From: Cellulomonas telluris
GTDB lineage: Bacteria > Actinomycetota > Actinomycetes > Actinomycetales > Cellulomonadaceae
DNA length: 64,000 nt
Assembly: GCF_004886325.1 (NCBI RefSeq)
Contig: NZ_QXFN01000002.1
Coordinates: 124,001-188,000 of the forward strand
Direction of reading: 5' to 3'
The notes beneath the pieces are model-generated. The model was not told the DNA's origin. It made no database searches and saw only the letters and a list, made by a program, of their open reading frames with translations. A program made the position numbers and the translations under genes. Positions 1 to 8,843 of this stretch are shown piece by piece (the first letter of the stretch is position 1; every line of letters starts with the position of its first letter).

Positions 1-1257
1 GGGCTCGTCAGCCTGCTCGCCGCCTGGTCGAGCGACGCGACCCACCTCGTCGCCGCCCGCGCGCTGCTCGGCGTCTTCGGCGCGACCCTCATGCCCTCGA
101 CCCTGTCGCTGCTGCGCAACGTCTTCCTCGACGACGCCCAGCGGCGCCTGGCCATCGCGATCTGGGCGTCCGGGTTCGCGGGCGGCTCCGTGCTGGGCCC
201 CGTGGTCGGCGGCTGGCTGCTCGAGCACTTCTGGTGGGGCTCGATCTTCCTGCTCAACGTGCCGGTGCTGCTCGTGCTGCTCGTCGTGGCGCCGTTCGTC
301 CTGCCGGAGTCGCGCAACCCCTCCGCGGCCCGCCTCGACGTGCCGAGCGTCGTGCTCGCCACCGTCGGCATGCTGCCGCTCGTCTACGGCATCAAGACCA
401 CCGCCGGCCACGGCGTCGGCGCCCTCGGGCTCGGCGCGCTCGCGGTCGGGGCCGCGCTCGTCACCGTGTTCGTGCGCCGGCAGGTGCGCCTGGCGGACCC
501 GCTGCTCGACGTCGCGCTGTTCCGGCGGCCGGTGTTCGCCGCGTCGGTCGGTGCCAACTTCACGGCGTCGTTCGCGCTCGCCGGGCTCGTGCTCGTCGTC
601 TCGCAGGTGCTGCAGCTCGTCGTCGGGCTGTCGCCGCGCGAGGCCGGGACGGCGCTGCTGCCGGGGGCGGTCGCGTCGATCGTGTCGGGGCTCGTCGCCG
701 TGCGGCTCGCGCGCGTGGCGCCGCGCTGGGCGCTCGTGCCCGGCGGGATGCTGCTCGCCGTCGCGGGCTACGCGCTCGGGGCCGTGGTGGCGCAGGACGT
801 CGGCACGGGCGGGATCGTCGCGGTCTTCTGCCTGGTCGGCGCGGGCGTCGGCCTCGCCGAGACGCTGACCAACGACGCGATCCTCGCCTCCGTGCCGCCC
901 GAGCGCGCCGGTGCCGCGTCCGGCATCTCCGAGACGTCGTACGAGCTCGGCGCGTCGCTCGGGGTCGCCGTGCTGGGATCGGTGCTGAACGCCGTGTACC
1001 GCGCGGACCTCGTCCTGCCCGCGGCGGTGGCGGGCCCCGACGCGGACGCCGCGCGCCAGACGCTCGGCGGCGCGGTCGCCGTCGCCGACGCCCTGCCCGG
1101 ACCGGTCGGTGCGCAGGTGCGCACGGTCGCCGAGGCCGCGTTCACGCACGGCGTCGCCGTGACGTCCGCCGTGGCGGCCGTCGCGCTCGCCCTCGTCGGC
1201 CTCGCGGTCGGCGCCGTCCTGCGCCGCGCGGGCCTGGGCCGCACCCTCGACACCTGA
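1..1257 (+). CDS. MFS drug exporter, DHA2-type (5' end outside window)
   Basis: The reading frame is open from base 1, so the N-terminus is missing. The visible 418 residues are almost entirely hydrophobic helices joined by short Arg/Asp loops, such as the cytoplasmic segment with PESRNPSAARLDVPS. The repeated helical layout and the C-terminal pattern (GAASGISETSYELGASLGVA) match the 14-helix DHA2/EmrB-QacA branch of the major facilitator superfamily. These are proton-coupled inner-membrane exporters of drugs or other amphipathic compounds. The substrate cannot be read from the sequence. No neighbouring regulator is visible, though one could lie upstream of the window. The gene ends at a TGA followed by a 200-base intergenic stretch with an inverted repeat. 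Confidence 0.85.
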   Translation, partial: GLVSLLAAWSSDATHLVAARALLGVFGATLMPSTLSLLRNVFLDDAQRRLAIAIWASGFAGGSVLGPVVGGWLLEHFWWGSIFLLNVPVLLVLLVVAPFVLPESRNPSAARLDVPSVVLATVGMLPLVYGIKTTAGHGVGALGLGALAVGAALVTVFVRRQVRLADPLLDVALFRRPVFAASVGANFTASFALAGLVLVVSQVLQLVVGLSPREAGTALLPGAVASIVSGLVAVRLARVAPRWALVPGGMLLAVAGYALGAVVAQDVGTGGIVAVFCLVGAGVGLAETLTNDAILASVPPERAGAASGISETSYELGASLGVAVLGSVLNAVYRADLVLPAAVAGPDADAARQTLGGAVAVADALPGPVGAQVRTVAEAAFTHGVAVTSAVAAVALALVGLAVGAVLRRAGLGRTLDT

Positions 1258-1279
1258 CCCCCACCCCCCGCCCCTTGCC

Positions 1280-1353
1280 GTCGACCGCGGTAGATACGGC
1301 ACGAGCGCGGGTGTGACGACTACCGCGCTCGTCGCGCATCTACCGCGCTCGAC
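1280..1353. repeat. Imperfect inverted repeat between two genes
   Basis: Arms at 1280-1310 and 1321-1353 pair over about 31 bases with four mismatches, around a 10-base loop. The core reads GCGGTAGAT on one side and ATCTACCGCGC on the other, and the right arm contains two copies of TACCGCGCTCG. It could act as a transcription terminator for the MFS gene, but there is no T-run and the internal repetition is unusual for a simple terminator. A REP-like dispersed palindrome is an alternative. Confidence 0.55.
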
Positions 1354-1457
1354 GGGAGGGGGCGGGCGTGCGCCGGGCGCCGCGGTGGGGGCGGGCCGGC
1401 AGGCATGGCGGGGCCGGCTGGGTGGATGTCGGCACGGGGGCGCGTCAGGGTGGGGGC

Positions 1458-1754
1458 ATGCTCGTCGCCTTCTCCGTCGCCCCGCTCGGTGCGGGCGAGT
1501 CCGTGTCCGAGGCCGTCGCCGACGCGCTGCGCGTCGTGCGGGCCTCCGGTCTGCCGCACCGCACCGACGCCATGTTCACCACGCTCGAGGGGGAGTGGGA
1601 CGAGGTGATGGACGTCGTGAAGCGCGCGACCGAGGCGGTCGGGCGCCACGGCGACCGGGTGAGCCTCGTGCTCAAGGCCGACATCCGTCCGGGGCGCACC
1701 GGGGAGCTGCAGGCCAAGGTCGACCGCGTCGAGGCCCTGCTCGCGGACGACTGA
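1458..1754 (+). CDS. MTH1187/YkoF-type thiamine-binding family protein
   Basis: This 98-residue protein begins [15 protein letters not shown] and has the alternating beta-alpha pattern of the small MTH1187 family (formerly DUF77). Members bind thiamine-like ligands in some structures; an enzymatic reaction is not established. The chosen ATG has a CAGGGT hexamer six bases upstream (1446-1451), so the mRNA is probably leaderless. An in-frame upstream extension to 1368 looks like non-coding arginine/glycine sequence. Nothing around it belongs to thiamine metabolism, and no thiamine riboswitch is visible. Family assignment is fairly secure; the cellular role is not. Confidence 0.75.
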   Translation: MLVAFSVAPLGAGESVSEAVADALRVVRASGLPHRTDAMFTTLEGEWDEVMDVVKRATEAVGRHGDRVSLVLKADIRPGRTGELQAKVDRVEALLADD

Positions 1755-1942
1755 CGGGTCCGCCGCGACACCTGCCCGCCGGGCGACCGACGTCACCTCT
1801 CCGAGGGGTCCCGACGGGCTGACGCGGCGTGTCCCGGCATGGGACAGTGGGGGCCCGCGAGGCGCGCGCGGATGACGCGCGCCCACGGCGACGGTGCACG
1901 GCCCCGGCGCGGGCGCGTGCCCAGAAGGGGCCCGGACGCGAC

Positions 1943-3259
1943 ATGCCGATCTTCGAGCTCGACGAGGGGCGCCCCCGCCTCGTCCAGCCGATGCAGCCGC
2001 TCGCCGGGTCGTTCGCGCAGGAGGTCGGCGCGCTCGTCACGCACCACCTCGCCGCGATCGCCGGGGAGCCCCTGTTCGTCGTCCGGTCGCGCGCCGGTGC
2101 GGCCGACCGCGGCGACCTGCCCGAGCTGCTCGCGCTCGACGCCGCGGGCCGGCCGGTCGTCGTCGAGGTCGCGCAGGTGCTCGACGACGACGCGATCGTC
2201 GCCGCCCTGCGCCGCGGCGGCGCCGCCGGCCGCATGACGACGTCGGACCTCGCCCGCGCCTACCACGCCGACCCCGGCCGGTTCGCCGTGGACTTCGCGG
2301 CGTTCCGCGAGCACGTGCCGGTCGGTGCGCAGACGAACCGGCGGGACGGCGTCCGGCTGCTGCTGCTCTGCTCGGAGGTCGCCGCGGAGGCGGCGGACAC
2401 GCTCGCCTTCCTGCGGGGGCCCGCCCGGCAGGTCGAGGTGCTGCAGGTCGGTGTCGTGCGCGGGGACGAGCGCCGCCTGCTCGACGTCTCCCCGCTCGCG
2501 CTGCACGAGGGCTCGCGCCGCTCGGTCGAGCCGACCGCGCTGCGCCTCGTCCGGTCGAGCGAGGGCTACACGTCCGTCGCCTACGAGGACCAGCAGCGCG
2601 GGCCCGGCGGCCCCGTGCGCAAGGCCCCGCCGACGGGCGAGCTGCGTGCCGTCACGCCGCCCGTGCGGCCGGAGCCGCCCGCCCCGGTGCCCATCGGACG
2701 CCGCGGCTCCGTCACCGAGCCGACGCCGTTGCCGTTCCGCACGGCGGGCCCGACGCCGGAGACCCCGACGCCGCGCAGCGACGAGCCCTACGACGGCCGC
2801 GGCCGCCCGGACCGGGAAGGCGGCGACCACGCCACGCGGGCCGACGCCCCGACGCTCACGCCGGTCGCCGGTCTGCGTCGCGCCGTCCCCGCGGGGACCT
2901 CGGCCGACGAGGACGCCACCGCCGACACCGCGCCGACACCGGTGGTCCGGGCCGCCGCGACGGGTACGCCGGACCGTCCCGCCCCCGCCCGCGAGGGGTG
3001 GCCCTACCCGCAGCTCGCGACGCTCGCCAAGCGCCGGCGCGCCGTGACGACGCTCGTGTGGGTGCGCGAGCGTCGCGGTCAGCGGTTCACGGCGCTGCTC
3101 ATGCCCGACGGCATGATCGAGCTGCCCGACGGGACGCGCGTGGCGTCCCCGGACGAGGCGGCGACGCTCGCCGCGGGCGTGGAGGCCGTGGACGGGTGGC
3201 GCGCGTGGCGGCTCGGTGACGGCGGGCCGACGCTCGCGGAGGCCGCGGGCGCGCTCTGA
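1943..3259 (+). CDS. Uncharacterised protein with nuclease-like N-terminus and DUF4357/RAMA-like C-terminus
   Basis: I do not recognise a named family for the full 438-residue protein. The N-terminal third contains a charged beta-strand pair (residues 58-78, with D58, E61, D66 and E75 in LPELLALDAAGRPVVVEV) that resembles the metal-binding strand pair of PD-(D/E)XK nucleases such as NucS. The middle (about residues 230-350) is a Pro/Thr/Arg-rich disordered linker. The last 60 residues (MPDGMIELPDGTRVASP ... GWRAWRL) look like the small DUF4357/RAMA-type fold found on DNA-modification proteins. The ATG at 1943 is preferred over upstream in-frame starts because the upstream residues are low-complexity arginine/alanine. 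A role in DNA metabolism is inference from fold resemblance only. Confidence 0.7.
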   Translation: MPIFELDEGRPRLVQPMQPLAGSFAQEVGALVTHHLAAIAGEPLFVVRSRAGAADRGDLPELLALDAAGRPVVVEVAQVLDDDAIVAALRRGGAAGRMTTSDLARAYHADPGRFAVDFAAFREHVPVGAQTNRRDGVRLLLLCSEVAAEAADTLAFLRGPARQVEVLQVGVVRGDERRLLDVSPLALHEGSRRSVEPTALRLVRSSEGYTSVAYEDQQRGPGGPVRKAPPTGELRAVTPPVRPEPPAPVPIGRRGSVTEPTPLPFRTAGPTPETPTPRSDEPYDGRGRPDREGGDHATRADAPTLTPVAGLRRAVPAGTSADEDATADTAPTPVVRAAATGTPDRPAPAREGWPYPQLATLAKRRRAVTTLVWVRERRGQRFTALLMPDGMIELPDGTRVASPDEAATLAAGVEAVDGWRAWRLGDGGPTLAEAAGAL

Positions 3260-3283
3260 CGGCCCCGGCGGCGAGCGGTGCCG

Positions 3284-4363
3284 TCAGCCCCACCCGTACG
3301 CGGTCAACCAGCGGGTGACCTCGGCGTAGAACCGCTCGCGCGCGGGCCGCGCCGACAGGGTCAGGTCGTGCATGCCGCCGGGGACGCGCACGAGCGTGCT
3401 GACGGGGCCGAGGTGGATCGTGCGCCGGGCGATCGCCTCGGTGTCGAGGACGATGTCCGCCGAGCGCATGTCGTCGGTCCAGCGCGGGCTGATGAGGGTG
3501 CGCGAGGACAGGGCCGTGAGCACCGGGACGTCGATGCCGAGGCCGCGCGCGACGGTCGCGTGCCCCGCGATGACGGCCCGCAGCCACCCGGCGCGCACGG
3601 GGAACGACGGCGTGGGGCGCCACCGCTCGTCGACGGTCCACTCGCCGCCCGTCGCGGCCGCGATCGTGCGCGCGTAGTACCCGGGGTCGATGTTGGGCAG
3701 CGGTGCGCGCGGCTGGAAGCGCGCGATCTGGTGGATCGCCGGCGCGCTGACGTGCCGGACGATCGCGGACCCCTGCAGCTCGAGCCACGGGCTGTTGAGC
3801 ACGAGGCCGCTGACGCGGCCGCGGTGCCGGGCGGCCCACAGCGACAGCGTGAGCCCGCCCGTGGAGTGGCCCATGAGCAGGATCCGCGCGACCGGCCCGA
3901 GCTCGGCGCGCAGCCGGTCGAGCGCGAGGCCGATCTCCTCGTCGTACGTGCGCAGGTCGTCCACGTACCCGGGGGTCTGGTGGGGGCGCAGCGAGCGTCC
4001 GTACTTGCGCAGGTCGAGGGCGTAGAAGGCGGCACCGAGACCGTGCCAGTACTGCGCGAGGGGCGTCTGGAAGAAGTAGTCCGACCATCCGTGCACGTAC
4101 AGCACGGCGCGCGCGGGTCGCAGCGCCGGGTCGGGGCGGTAGCGCACGAGCGTCGCGACGCACTCGCCCTCGTCGTCGTCCGCGAGCGGCAGCAGGCGCG
4201 CCTCGAAGCCCTCGCCCAGCAGGTCCGGACCCCACGCGTCGGCGCGCAGGCCGTCGGACGTCCACGCGGGTGGTGCGGTCGCGGCGGGGACGTCGGGGGC
4301 GGCGGGCGTGACGACCGGCGACGACGGGCCGCCGGGCGTCCCGCTGCCCGTCGTCGGCTGCAC
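3284..4363 (-). CDS. Alpha/beta hydrolase (lysophospholipase-like)
   Basis: A 359-residue alpha/beta hydrolase. The nucleophile elbow is GHSTGG (in LLMGHSTGGLTLSLW), the early strand is AVLYVHGWSDY, and a late GGMHDLTLS supplies the expected catalytic His. The layout resembles serine aminopeptidase/monoacylglycerol-lipase-type hydrolases that cleave ester bonds of lipids or small esters; the substrate is unknown. The GTG start at 4363 is chosen because a strong GGGAGGAGG ribosome site lies just upstream; an in-frame start at 4438 would put that site inside the gene. The N-terminal 35 residues are Pro/Gly/Ala-rich with no clear signal peptide. It lies just downstream of the dehydrogenase/reductase gene on the same strand. 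Confidence 0.85.
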   Translation of the reverse strand: MQPTTGSGTPGGPSSPVVTPAAPDVPAATAPPAWTSDGLRADAWGPDLLGEGFEARLLPLADDDEGECVATLVRYRPDPALRPARAVLYVHGWSDYFFQTPLAQYWHGLGAAFYALDLRKYGRSLRPHQTPGYVDDLRTYDEEIGLALDRLRAELGPVARILLMGHSTGGLTLSLWAARHRGRVSGLVLNSPWLELQGSAIVRHVSAPAIHQIARFQPRAPLPNIDPGYYARTIAAATGGEWTVDERWRPTPSFPVRAGWLRAVIAGHATVARGLGIDVPVLTALSSRTLISPRWTDDMRSADIVLDTEAIARRTIHLGPVSTLVRVPGGMHDLTLSARPARERFYAEVTRWLTAYGWG

Positions 4364-4395
4364 GTGCCCTCCTCCCCGCCCGGCGGTGGCGCCGG

Positions 4396-5367
4396 TCAGA
4401 CCTCCAGGACGATCTTGCCGAACTGCTCCCCGCGCCACATCCGGCCGAGCGCGTCACCGGCCCGCGCGAGCGGGAACGTGGAGTCGACGAGCGGGCGCAC
4501 GCCCGTGCGGGCGAGGAACGCGAGCACCTGCGCGAGCTCGTCGCGCGTGCCCATCGTCGCGCCGACCACGCTGATCTCCTGGAAGAAGACCCGCGTGAGC
4601 GACGCGGGCGCGGGGTCGCCGGAGGTGAGGCCCGCGACGACGACCCGCCCGCCGGGCTTCACGGAGCGGACCGAGTGCTCCCACGTCGCGCGCCCCACGC
4701 TGTCGAGCACCACGTCGACGCGCCCGACCCGCGCCCCCGGCTCGACGGCGGCGGCGGCGCCGAGCGCGAGCGCCCGCTCCCGACGCCCGGGGTCCCGCCC
4801 GGTCACGACCATCTCGAGCCCGGCCGCCGCACCGAGCTGGACGGCGGCCACCGCGAGCCCGCCGCCCGCGCCCTGCACGAGCACGCGCTGCCCGGGCACG
4901 GCCGCGCCGGAGCGGAACAGCATCCGGTAGGCGGTCAGGTACGCGGTCGGCACGCACGCGGCCTCGACCCAGCCGAGCTCGGCGGGCTTCGGGACGAGGT
5001 TCCACGCGGGCACCGCCACCCGCTCCGCGAGCGTGCCCGGGTAGCGCTCCGACAGCAGCGAGCGGGGCTCGTCGGCGGCCACGCCGCGACCGTCGGGCCC
5101 GCCGACGACCGCGTGCACGACGACTTCCCGCCCGTCCGGCGTCACGCCCGCCGCGTCGGTGCCGAGCACCATCGGCAGCCGGTCCGCGCCGAGCCCGACG
5201 CCCCGCAGCGACCACAGGTCGTGGTGGTTGAGCGACGCGGCGCGCACCTCGACGGTCGTCCACCCGGCCGGCGGGTCGGTCACGACCTCGGGCTCGGGGG
5301 CGTCGCCGACCTCGAGCCCCGACAGGGGGTCGTCGGTGGAGAAGGACGTGACGCGCGCGCTCAGCAT
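4396..5367 (-). CDS. Zinc-binding-type alcohol dehydrogenase / quinone oxidoreductase (MDR family)
   Basis: A 323-residue medium-chain dehydrogenase/reductase. The N-terminal GroES-like fold contains VLGTDAAGVTPDG, and the Rossmann half carries the NADPH-binding motif VQGAGGGLAVAAVQL. There is no obvious structural-zinc Cys cluster, so it is closer to the zinc-independent quinone oxidoreductase/enoyl-reductase branch. ATG at 5367 is preferred over GTG at 5376: a TAGCGT hexamer (5375-5380) lies seven bases before the ATG, whereas the GTG overlaps that hexamer. A second member of the family sits at 58048-59028. The substrate is unknown. Confidence 0.85.
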   Translation of the reverse strand: MLSARVTSFSTDDPLSGLEVGDAPEPEVVTDPPAGWTTVEVRAASLNHHDLWSLRGVGLGADRLPMVLGTDAAGVTPDGREVVVHAVVGGPDGRGVAADEPRSLLSERYPGTLAERVAVPAWNLVPKPAELGWVEAACVPTAYLTAYRMLFRSGAAVPGQRVLVQGAGGGLAVAAVQLGAAAGLEMVVTGRDPGRRERALALGAAAAVEPGARVGRVDVVLDSVGRATWEHSVRSVKPGGRVVVAGLTSGDPAPASLTRVFFQEISVVGATMGTRDELAQVLAFLARTGVRPLVDSTFPLARAGDALGRMWRGEQFGKIVLEV

Positions 5368-5374
5368 GCGGCTC

Positions 5375-5380
5375 ACGCTA
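5375..5380 (-). promoter_or_regulatory. -10 hexamer of a probable leaderless promoter
   Basis: TAGCGT on the minus strand with seven bases to the ATG at 5367. This spacing places transcription initiation at or next to the start codon of the dehydrogenase/reductase gene. Confidence 0.5.
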
Positions 5381-5406
5381 GCCGGGTGCGGTGCGGGACC
5401 GTCCGG

Positions 5407-6135
5407 TCACAGCAGCGGCAGCATCCGCCCGAGGTCCGGCACCGCGTCGGACGTGTAGCGCGGGTGCAGGGCGTCGGCGAGGACGTCGACGTCGTACGGC
5501 ACGCGCCCGGCGGCCAGCCGCACCCACGTGCGCGCGTCGGCGACCTCGAGGTCCCAGCCGCCGCGCGCGACGACGATCGCGAGCAGCTCGTCGGCGACGA
5601 GGCGCAGGGCGCCGGGGTGCACCGGGTCCGGCACGGTGTCGGTGCCGTGCGCGCGCCGCACGGACAGCAGCAGGTCGTCGGCGTGGACGACGAGCTCGAC
5701 GACCCGCGAGACGACCATGGTCGAGAGCCGGACGGGTCCGCGGCGGGCCTGCACGACCGGGTCGCCGGGGCCGAGCTCGTCCAGCCGCGCGAACGCGGCC
5801 CGCGCGCTGCGGTCGACGGCGCCGACCGGGTCGGCGGCCTGCTCCGCCGCGAGGCGGCGGGTCGTCTCCGCGATCTCGGCCGCGCCCGCGGCGTACGAGC
5901 CCAGGTACTCGCGCAGGGACAGGGGGGCCGCGTCCGCCGGCGCCGGCGTGCAGACCGTCAGGGCCTCCAGCGCCCGGCCCAGGTGCGCCCACAGCTCGCC
6001 GACCGTCCAGCCGTCCAGCACGGACGGCGCCGCGGCGAGCTCGGCGTCCCCGACCTGGTCGACCCAGCGGCGCAGCGCGTCCCACTGCTCGTGCAGGGCC
6101 GCCCGCGCGGCGGTGACGTCGGCTCCGGTGCGCAT
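5407..6135 (-). CDS. Maleylpyruvate isomerase family mycothiol-dependent enzyme (DinB-like)
   Basis: A 242-residue protein with the actinobacterial DinB/MDMPI-type fold. The N-terminal helix pair includes LDGWTVGELWAHLGR, whose His is the expected metal ligand, and a later helix contains VVELVVHADDLLLS with the second conserved His and Asp. Members of this large family couple mycothiol to small molecules; only a few have known substrates, maleylpyruvate being the type case. The window also encodes mshA, the first mycothiol biosynthesis enzyme (43057-44391), so the thiol should be present. The ATG has a CACGAT hexamer six bases upstream. Specific function unknown. Confidence 0.8.
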   Translation of the reverse strand: MRTGADVTAARAALHEQWDALRRWVDQVGDAELAAAPSVLDGWTVGELWAHLGRALEALTVCTPAPADAAPLSLREYLGSYAAGAAEIAETTRRLAAEQAADPVGAVDRSARAAFARLDELGPGDPVVQARRGPVRLSTMVVSRVVELVVHADDLLLSVRRAHGTDTVPDPVHPGALRLVADELLAIVVARGGWDLEVADARTWVRLAAGRVPYDVDVLADALHPRYTSDAVPDLGRMLPLL

Positions 6136-6190
6136 CGGCCCATCGTGCCGCGTGCGCGCGCCGCCCGGCATCACCCGGGCGTGCGGCTCG

Positions 6191-7495
6191 TCAGCGCCGC
6201 GCGCCCTCGCGCAGGAAGTCCGTGACCAGCGCGCCCACCTGGTCCTCCTCGATGAGGAAGCCGTCGTGCCCGTACGGCGAGCGCACGTACCGCACGGGGC
6301 CCGCGCCGGGCACGCCCGCAGCGATGCGCTCGGACTGCGCGGGGGTGAACAGGCGGTCGGAGTCGACCGCGACGACGAGGCCACGCGCCGTGACCTGCGC
6401 GAGCGCTGCCTCCACGCCGCCGCGGTCGCGCCCGAGGTCGTGGGTGATCATCGACCGCGTCAGCGTGACGTACGTGTTCGCGTCGAACCGCCGGGCCAGC
6501 TTGTCGCCGTGGTGGTCCAGGTACGACTGCACGGCGAAGCGGCCGCCCTCGAGCGGGTCCTCCGCGCCCTGCGGGATGCGACCGAACCGCTCGTCGAGCT
6601 CCGCCGCGGACCGGTAGGTCTGGTGCGCGATCTGCCGGGCGATGCCGAGGCCCACGTGGGGCCCGTCGCCGTCGGCGGCGTCGTAGTAGTCGCCGTCGCG
6701 GTACCGCGGGTCGGCGAGGATCGCACCGAGCTGGGTGTGGAAGCCCGCGATCTGGTCGCCGCCCGTCTGCGCGCACGTCGCGATGGCCGCGAACGCCTCG
6801 ACGCGGTCGGGCGCCGACGCCGCCCACTCGAGGACGCGCAGCCCGCCCATGGACGCCCCGATGACGAGCGCCCACTGGTCGATGCCGAGCAGGTCCGCGA
6901 GGCGCACCTCCGCGGCGACCTGGTCGCGGACGGTCAGCAGCGGGAAGCGGCTGCCCCAGGGGCGGCCGTCCGGCGCCGTCGACGCGGGACCCGTGGACCC
7001 CTGGCACCCGCCGAGCACGTTCGGGGCGACGACGAACCAGCGGTCGGTGTCGATCGGTGCGCCGGGCCCGACCATCGACTGCCACCAGCCGGCGGTCGGG
7101 TGCCCGTCGCCGGCGGGGCCGGTCACGTGCGAGTCGCCCGTGAGCGCGTGCAGGACGAGCACCGCGTTGCCGCCGTCCTCGTCGAGCTCGCCCCACGTCT
7201 CGTACGCGAGCCGGACGGCGGGCAGCCGCCCGCCCGACTCGAGGGCGAACGGTCCGAGGTCGGCGAACTGCCGGCGCCCGACGGGGTCGCCGTCGCGCCA
7301 CGCCGCGCTCGCGGGCACCGGGCCGTGGTCGGGCCGCTGGTGGCGCGTGCCGAGGGTCGCGCCGCGGCGGGTGCGCCGCCCGACGGCGGGGACGTCGCCC
7401 GCCCCCGCGCCCGGCATCGCGCGTCCCCGCACGACCCGTCCGTCGGACGTGTCGTGGGGCGCGGGGGTGCCGGGGCGGGGGTGGGGCGTCGTCAT
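6191..7495 (-). CDS. metX: Homoserine O-acetyltransferase
   Basis: A 434-residue alpha/beta-hydrolase-fold acyltransferase that transfers an acetyl group from acetyl-CoA to homoserine, the committed step to methionine. The serine elbow is VIGASMGGLRVLEWA; a downstream region with DSDRLFTPAQSE and a C-terminal GHDGFLIE supply the expected Asp and His of the triad. The oxyanion/entry region has LVLHALTGDSHVTGP. The first 50 residues are disordered and Pro/Arg-rich. A GAGGAG ribosome site precedes the ATG. It lies 28 bases downstream of metY on the same strand, so the two form an operon making homocysteine from homoserine and sulfide. Confidence 0.95.
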   Translation of the reverse strand: MTTPHPRPGTPAPHDTSDGRVVRGRAMPGAGAGDVPAVGRRTRRGATLGTRHQRPDHGPVPASAAWRDGDPVGRRQFADLGPFALESGGRLPAVRLAYETWGELDEDGGNAVLVLHALTGDSHVTGPAGDGHPTAGWWQSMVGPGAPIDTDRWFVVAPNVLGGCQGSTGPASTAPDGRPWGSRFPLLTVRDQVAAEVRLADLLGIDQWALVIGASMGGLRVLEWAASAPDRVEAFAAIATCAQTGGDQIAGFHTQLGAILADPRYRDGDYYDAADGDGPHVGLGIARQIAHQTYRSAAELDERFGRIPQGAEDPLEGGRFAVQSYLDHHGDKLARRFDANTYVTLTRSMITHDLGRDRGGVEAALAQVTARGLVVAVDSDRLFTPAQSERIAAGVPGAGPVRYVRSPYGHDGFLIEEDQVGALVTDFLREGARR

Positions 7496-7523
7496 GCGGC
7501 GGGGCTCCTCGGTGGGTGACGGC

Positions 7524-8843
7524 TCAGGCGCCCTTGGCGGCCCGGAAGCCGGCGTCCAGGTCGGCCAGGATGTCGTCGACGTGCTCGATGCCGACGGCGA
7601 GGCGCACGAGGCCCGGCGTCACGCCGGACAGCTCCTGCTCCTGCGGCGTCAGCTGGCTGTGCGTGGTCGACGCCGGGTGGATGACGAGCGAGCGGACGTC
7701 GCCGATGTTCGCGACGTTCGAGTGCAGCTCGAGCGCCGAGACGAACGCCTGCCCGGCCTCCGACCCGCCCTCGAGCTCGAACGCGAGCACCGCGCCGGCA
7801 CCCCGGGGAGCGTACTTCAGCTGGTTCGCGTGCCACGGGCTCGACTCCAGCCCGGCGTAGTGCACGCGCACGACGTCGTCGCGGGCCTCGAGCCACTCGG
7901 CGACCTTCTGCGCGTTGGCGACGTGCCGCTCGAGCCGCAGCGACAGCGTCTCGATGCCCTGCGCGATGAGGAACGCGTTGAAGGGGCTGATCGCCGCGCC
8001 GAGGTCGCGCAGCAGCTGCACGCGCGCCTTGAGGATGTAGGAGAGGTTCACGCCGAAGGCGCCGCCGACACCGAGGTCCCGCGCGAACACGAGCCCGTGG
8101 TACGAGGGGTCGGGCTGGTTGAAGTTCGGGAACCGCTCGGGGTGCTGGGCGTAGTCGAAGGTGCCGCCGTCGACGATCGCGCCGCCGATCGCGGTGCCGT
8201 GCCCGCCGAGGTACTTGGTCGCCGAGTGCACGACGACGTCGGCGCCCCACTGCAGCGGGTTGACGAGGTACGGCGTCGCGACCGTGTTGTCGACCACGAG
8301 CGGGACCCCGACCTCGTGCGCGACGCCCGCCACCGACTCGATGTCGAGGACGTCGGACTTCGGGTTCGGGATCGTCTCGGCGAAGAACAGCTTCGTGTTC
8401 GGGCGGACCGCGTCGCGCCACGCCTGGGGGTCGTGCGGGTCGGAGACGAACGTCGTCTCGATGCCCAGCTTCGGCAGCGTGTAGTGCAGGAGGTTGTACG
8501 TGCCGCCGTACAGGGACGGGCTCGCGACGACGTGGTCGCCGGCCTCGGCGACGTTGAGGATCGCCAACGTCTCCGCCGCCTGCCCCGACGCGACGAGCAG
8601 CGCGCCGACGCCGCCCTCGAGGTCCGCGATGCGGTTCTCGACGACCTCCTGCGTGGGGTTGCCGATGCGCGTGTAGATCGGGCCGAGCTCGGCGAGCGCG
8701 AACCGGTCCGCGGCCTGCTTGGCGGAGTCGAAGACGAAGGACGTCGTCTGGTAGATCGGCAGGGCGCGGGCGCCGGTGGCGGCGTCGGCGGTCTGGCCCG
8801 CGTGGATCTGGCGGGTCTCGAAGCTCCAGCTCTCGTTGCTCAT
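7524..8843 (-). CDS. metY: O-acetylhomoserine sulfhydrylase
   Basis: A 439-residue PLP enzyme of the Cys/Met metabolism family that replaces the acetyl group of O-acetylhomoserine with sulfide to give homocysteine (often also active on O-acetylserine). The PLP lysine lies in VVHSATKYLGGHGTAIGG, and the cofactor-contacting tract is YGGTYNLLHYTLPKLG. Its length and the TRIGNPTQEVVENRIADLEGG opening are typical of MetY rather than cystathionine gamma-synthase. ATG at 8843 is preceded by AGGAG; an in-frame extension to 8894 is proline/arginine-rich and unlikely. First gene of the metY-metX pair. I looked for a SAM-responsive leader RNA and could not find one. Confidence 0.95.
   Translation of the reverse strand: MSNESWSFETRQIHAGQTADAATGARALPIYQTTSFVFDSAKQAADRFALAELGPIYTRIGNPTQEVVENRIADLEGGVGALLVASGQAAETLAILNVAEAGDHVVASPSLYGGTYNLLHYTLPKLGIETTFVSDPHDPQAWRDAVRPNTKLFFAETIPNPKSDVLDIESVAGVAHEVGVPLVVDNTVATPYLVNPLQWGADVVVHSATKYLGGHGTAIGGAIVDGGTFDYAQHPERFPNFNQPDPSYHGLVFARDLGVGGAFGVNLSYILKARVQLLRDLGAAISPFNAFLIAQGIETLSLRLERHVANAQKVAEWLEARDDVVRVHYAGLESSPWHANQLKYAPRGAGAVLAFELEGGSEAGQAFVSALELHSNVANIGDVRSLVIHPASTTHSQLTPQEQELSGVTPGLVRLAVGIEHVDDILADLDAGFRAAKGA

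Noticed and set aside
1354-1457. Possible thiamine riboswitch before the thiamine-binding-type gene
   Set aside because: No TPP-box-like sequence (CTGAGA ... ACCTGA) is present, and the promoter hexamer sits right at the start codon.
1313-1822. Open frames overlapping the thiamine-binding-type gene
   Set aside because: Arg/Gly-rich translations with no similarity to families; typical shadow frames of the real gene in another frame.
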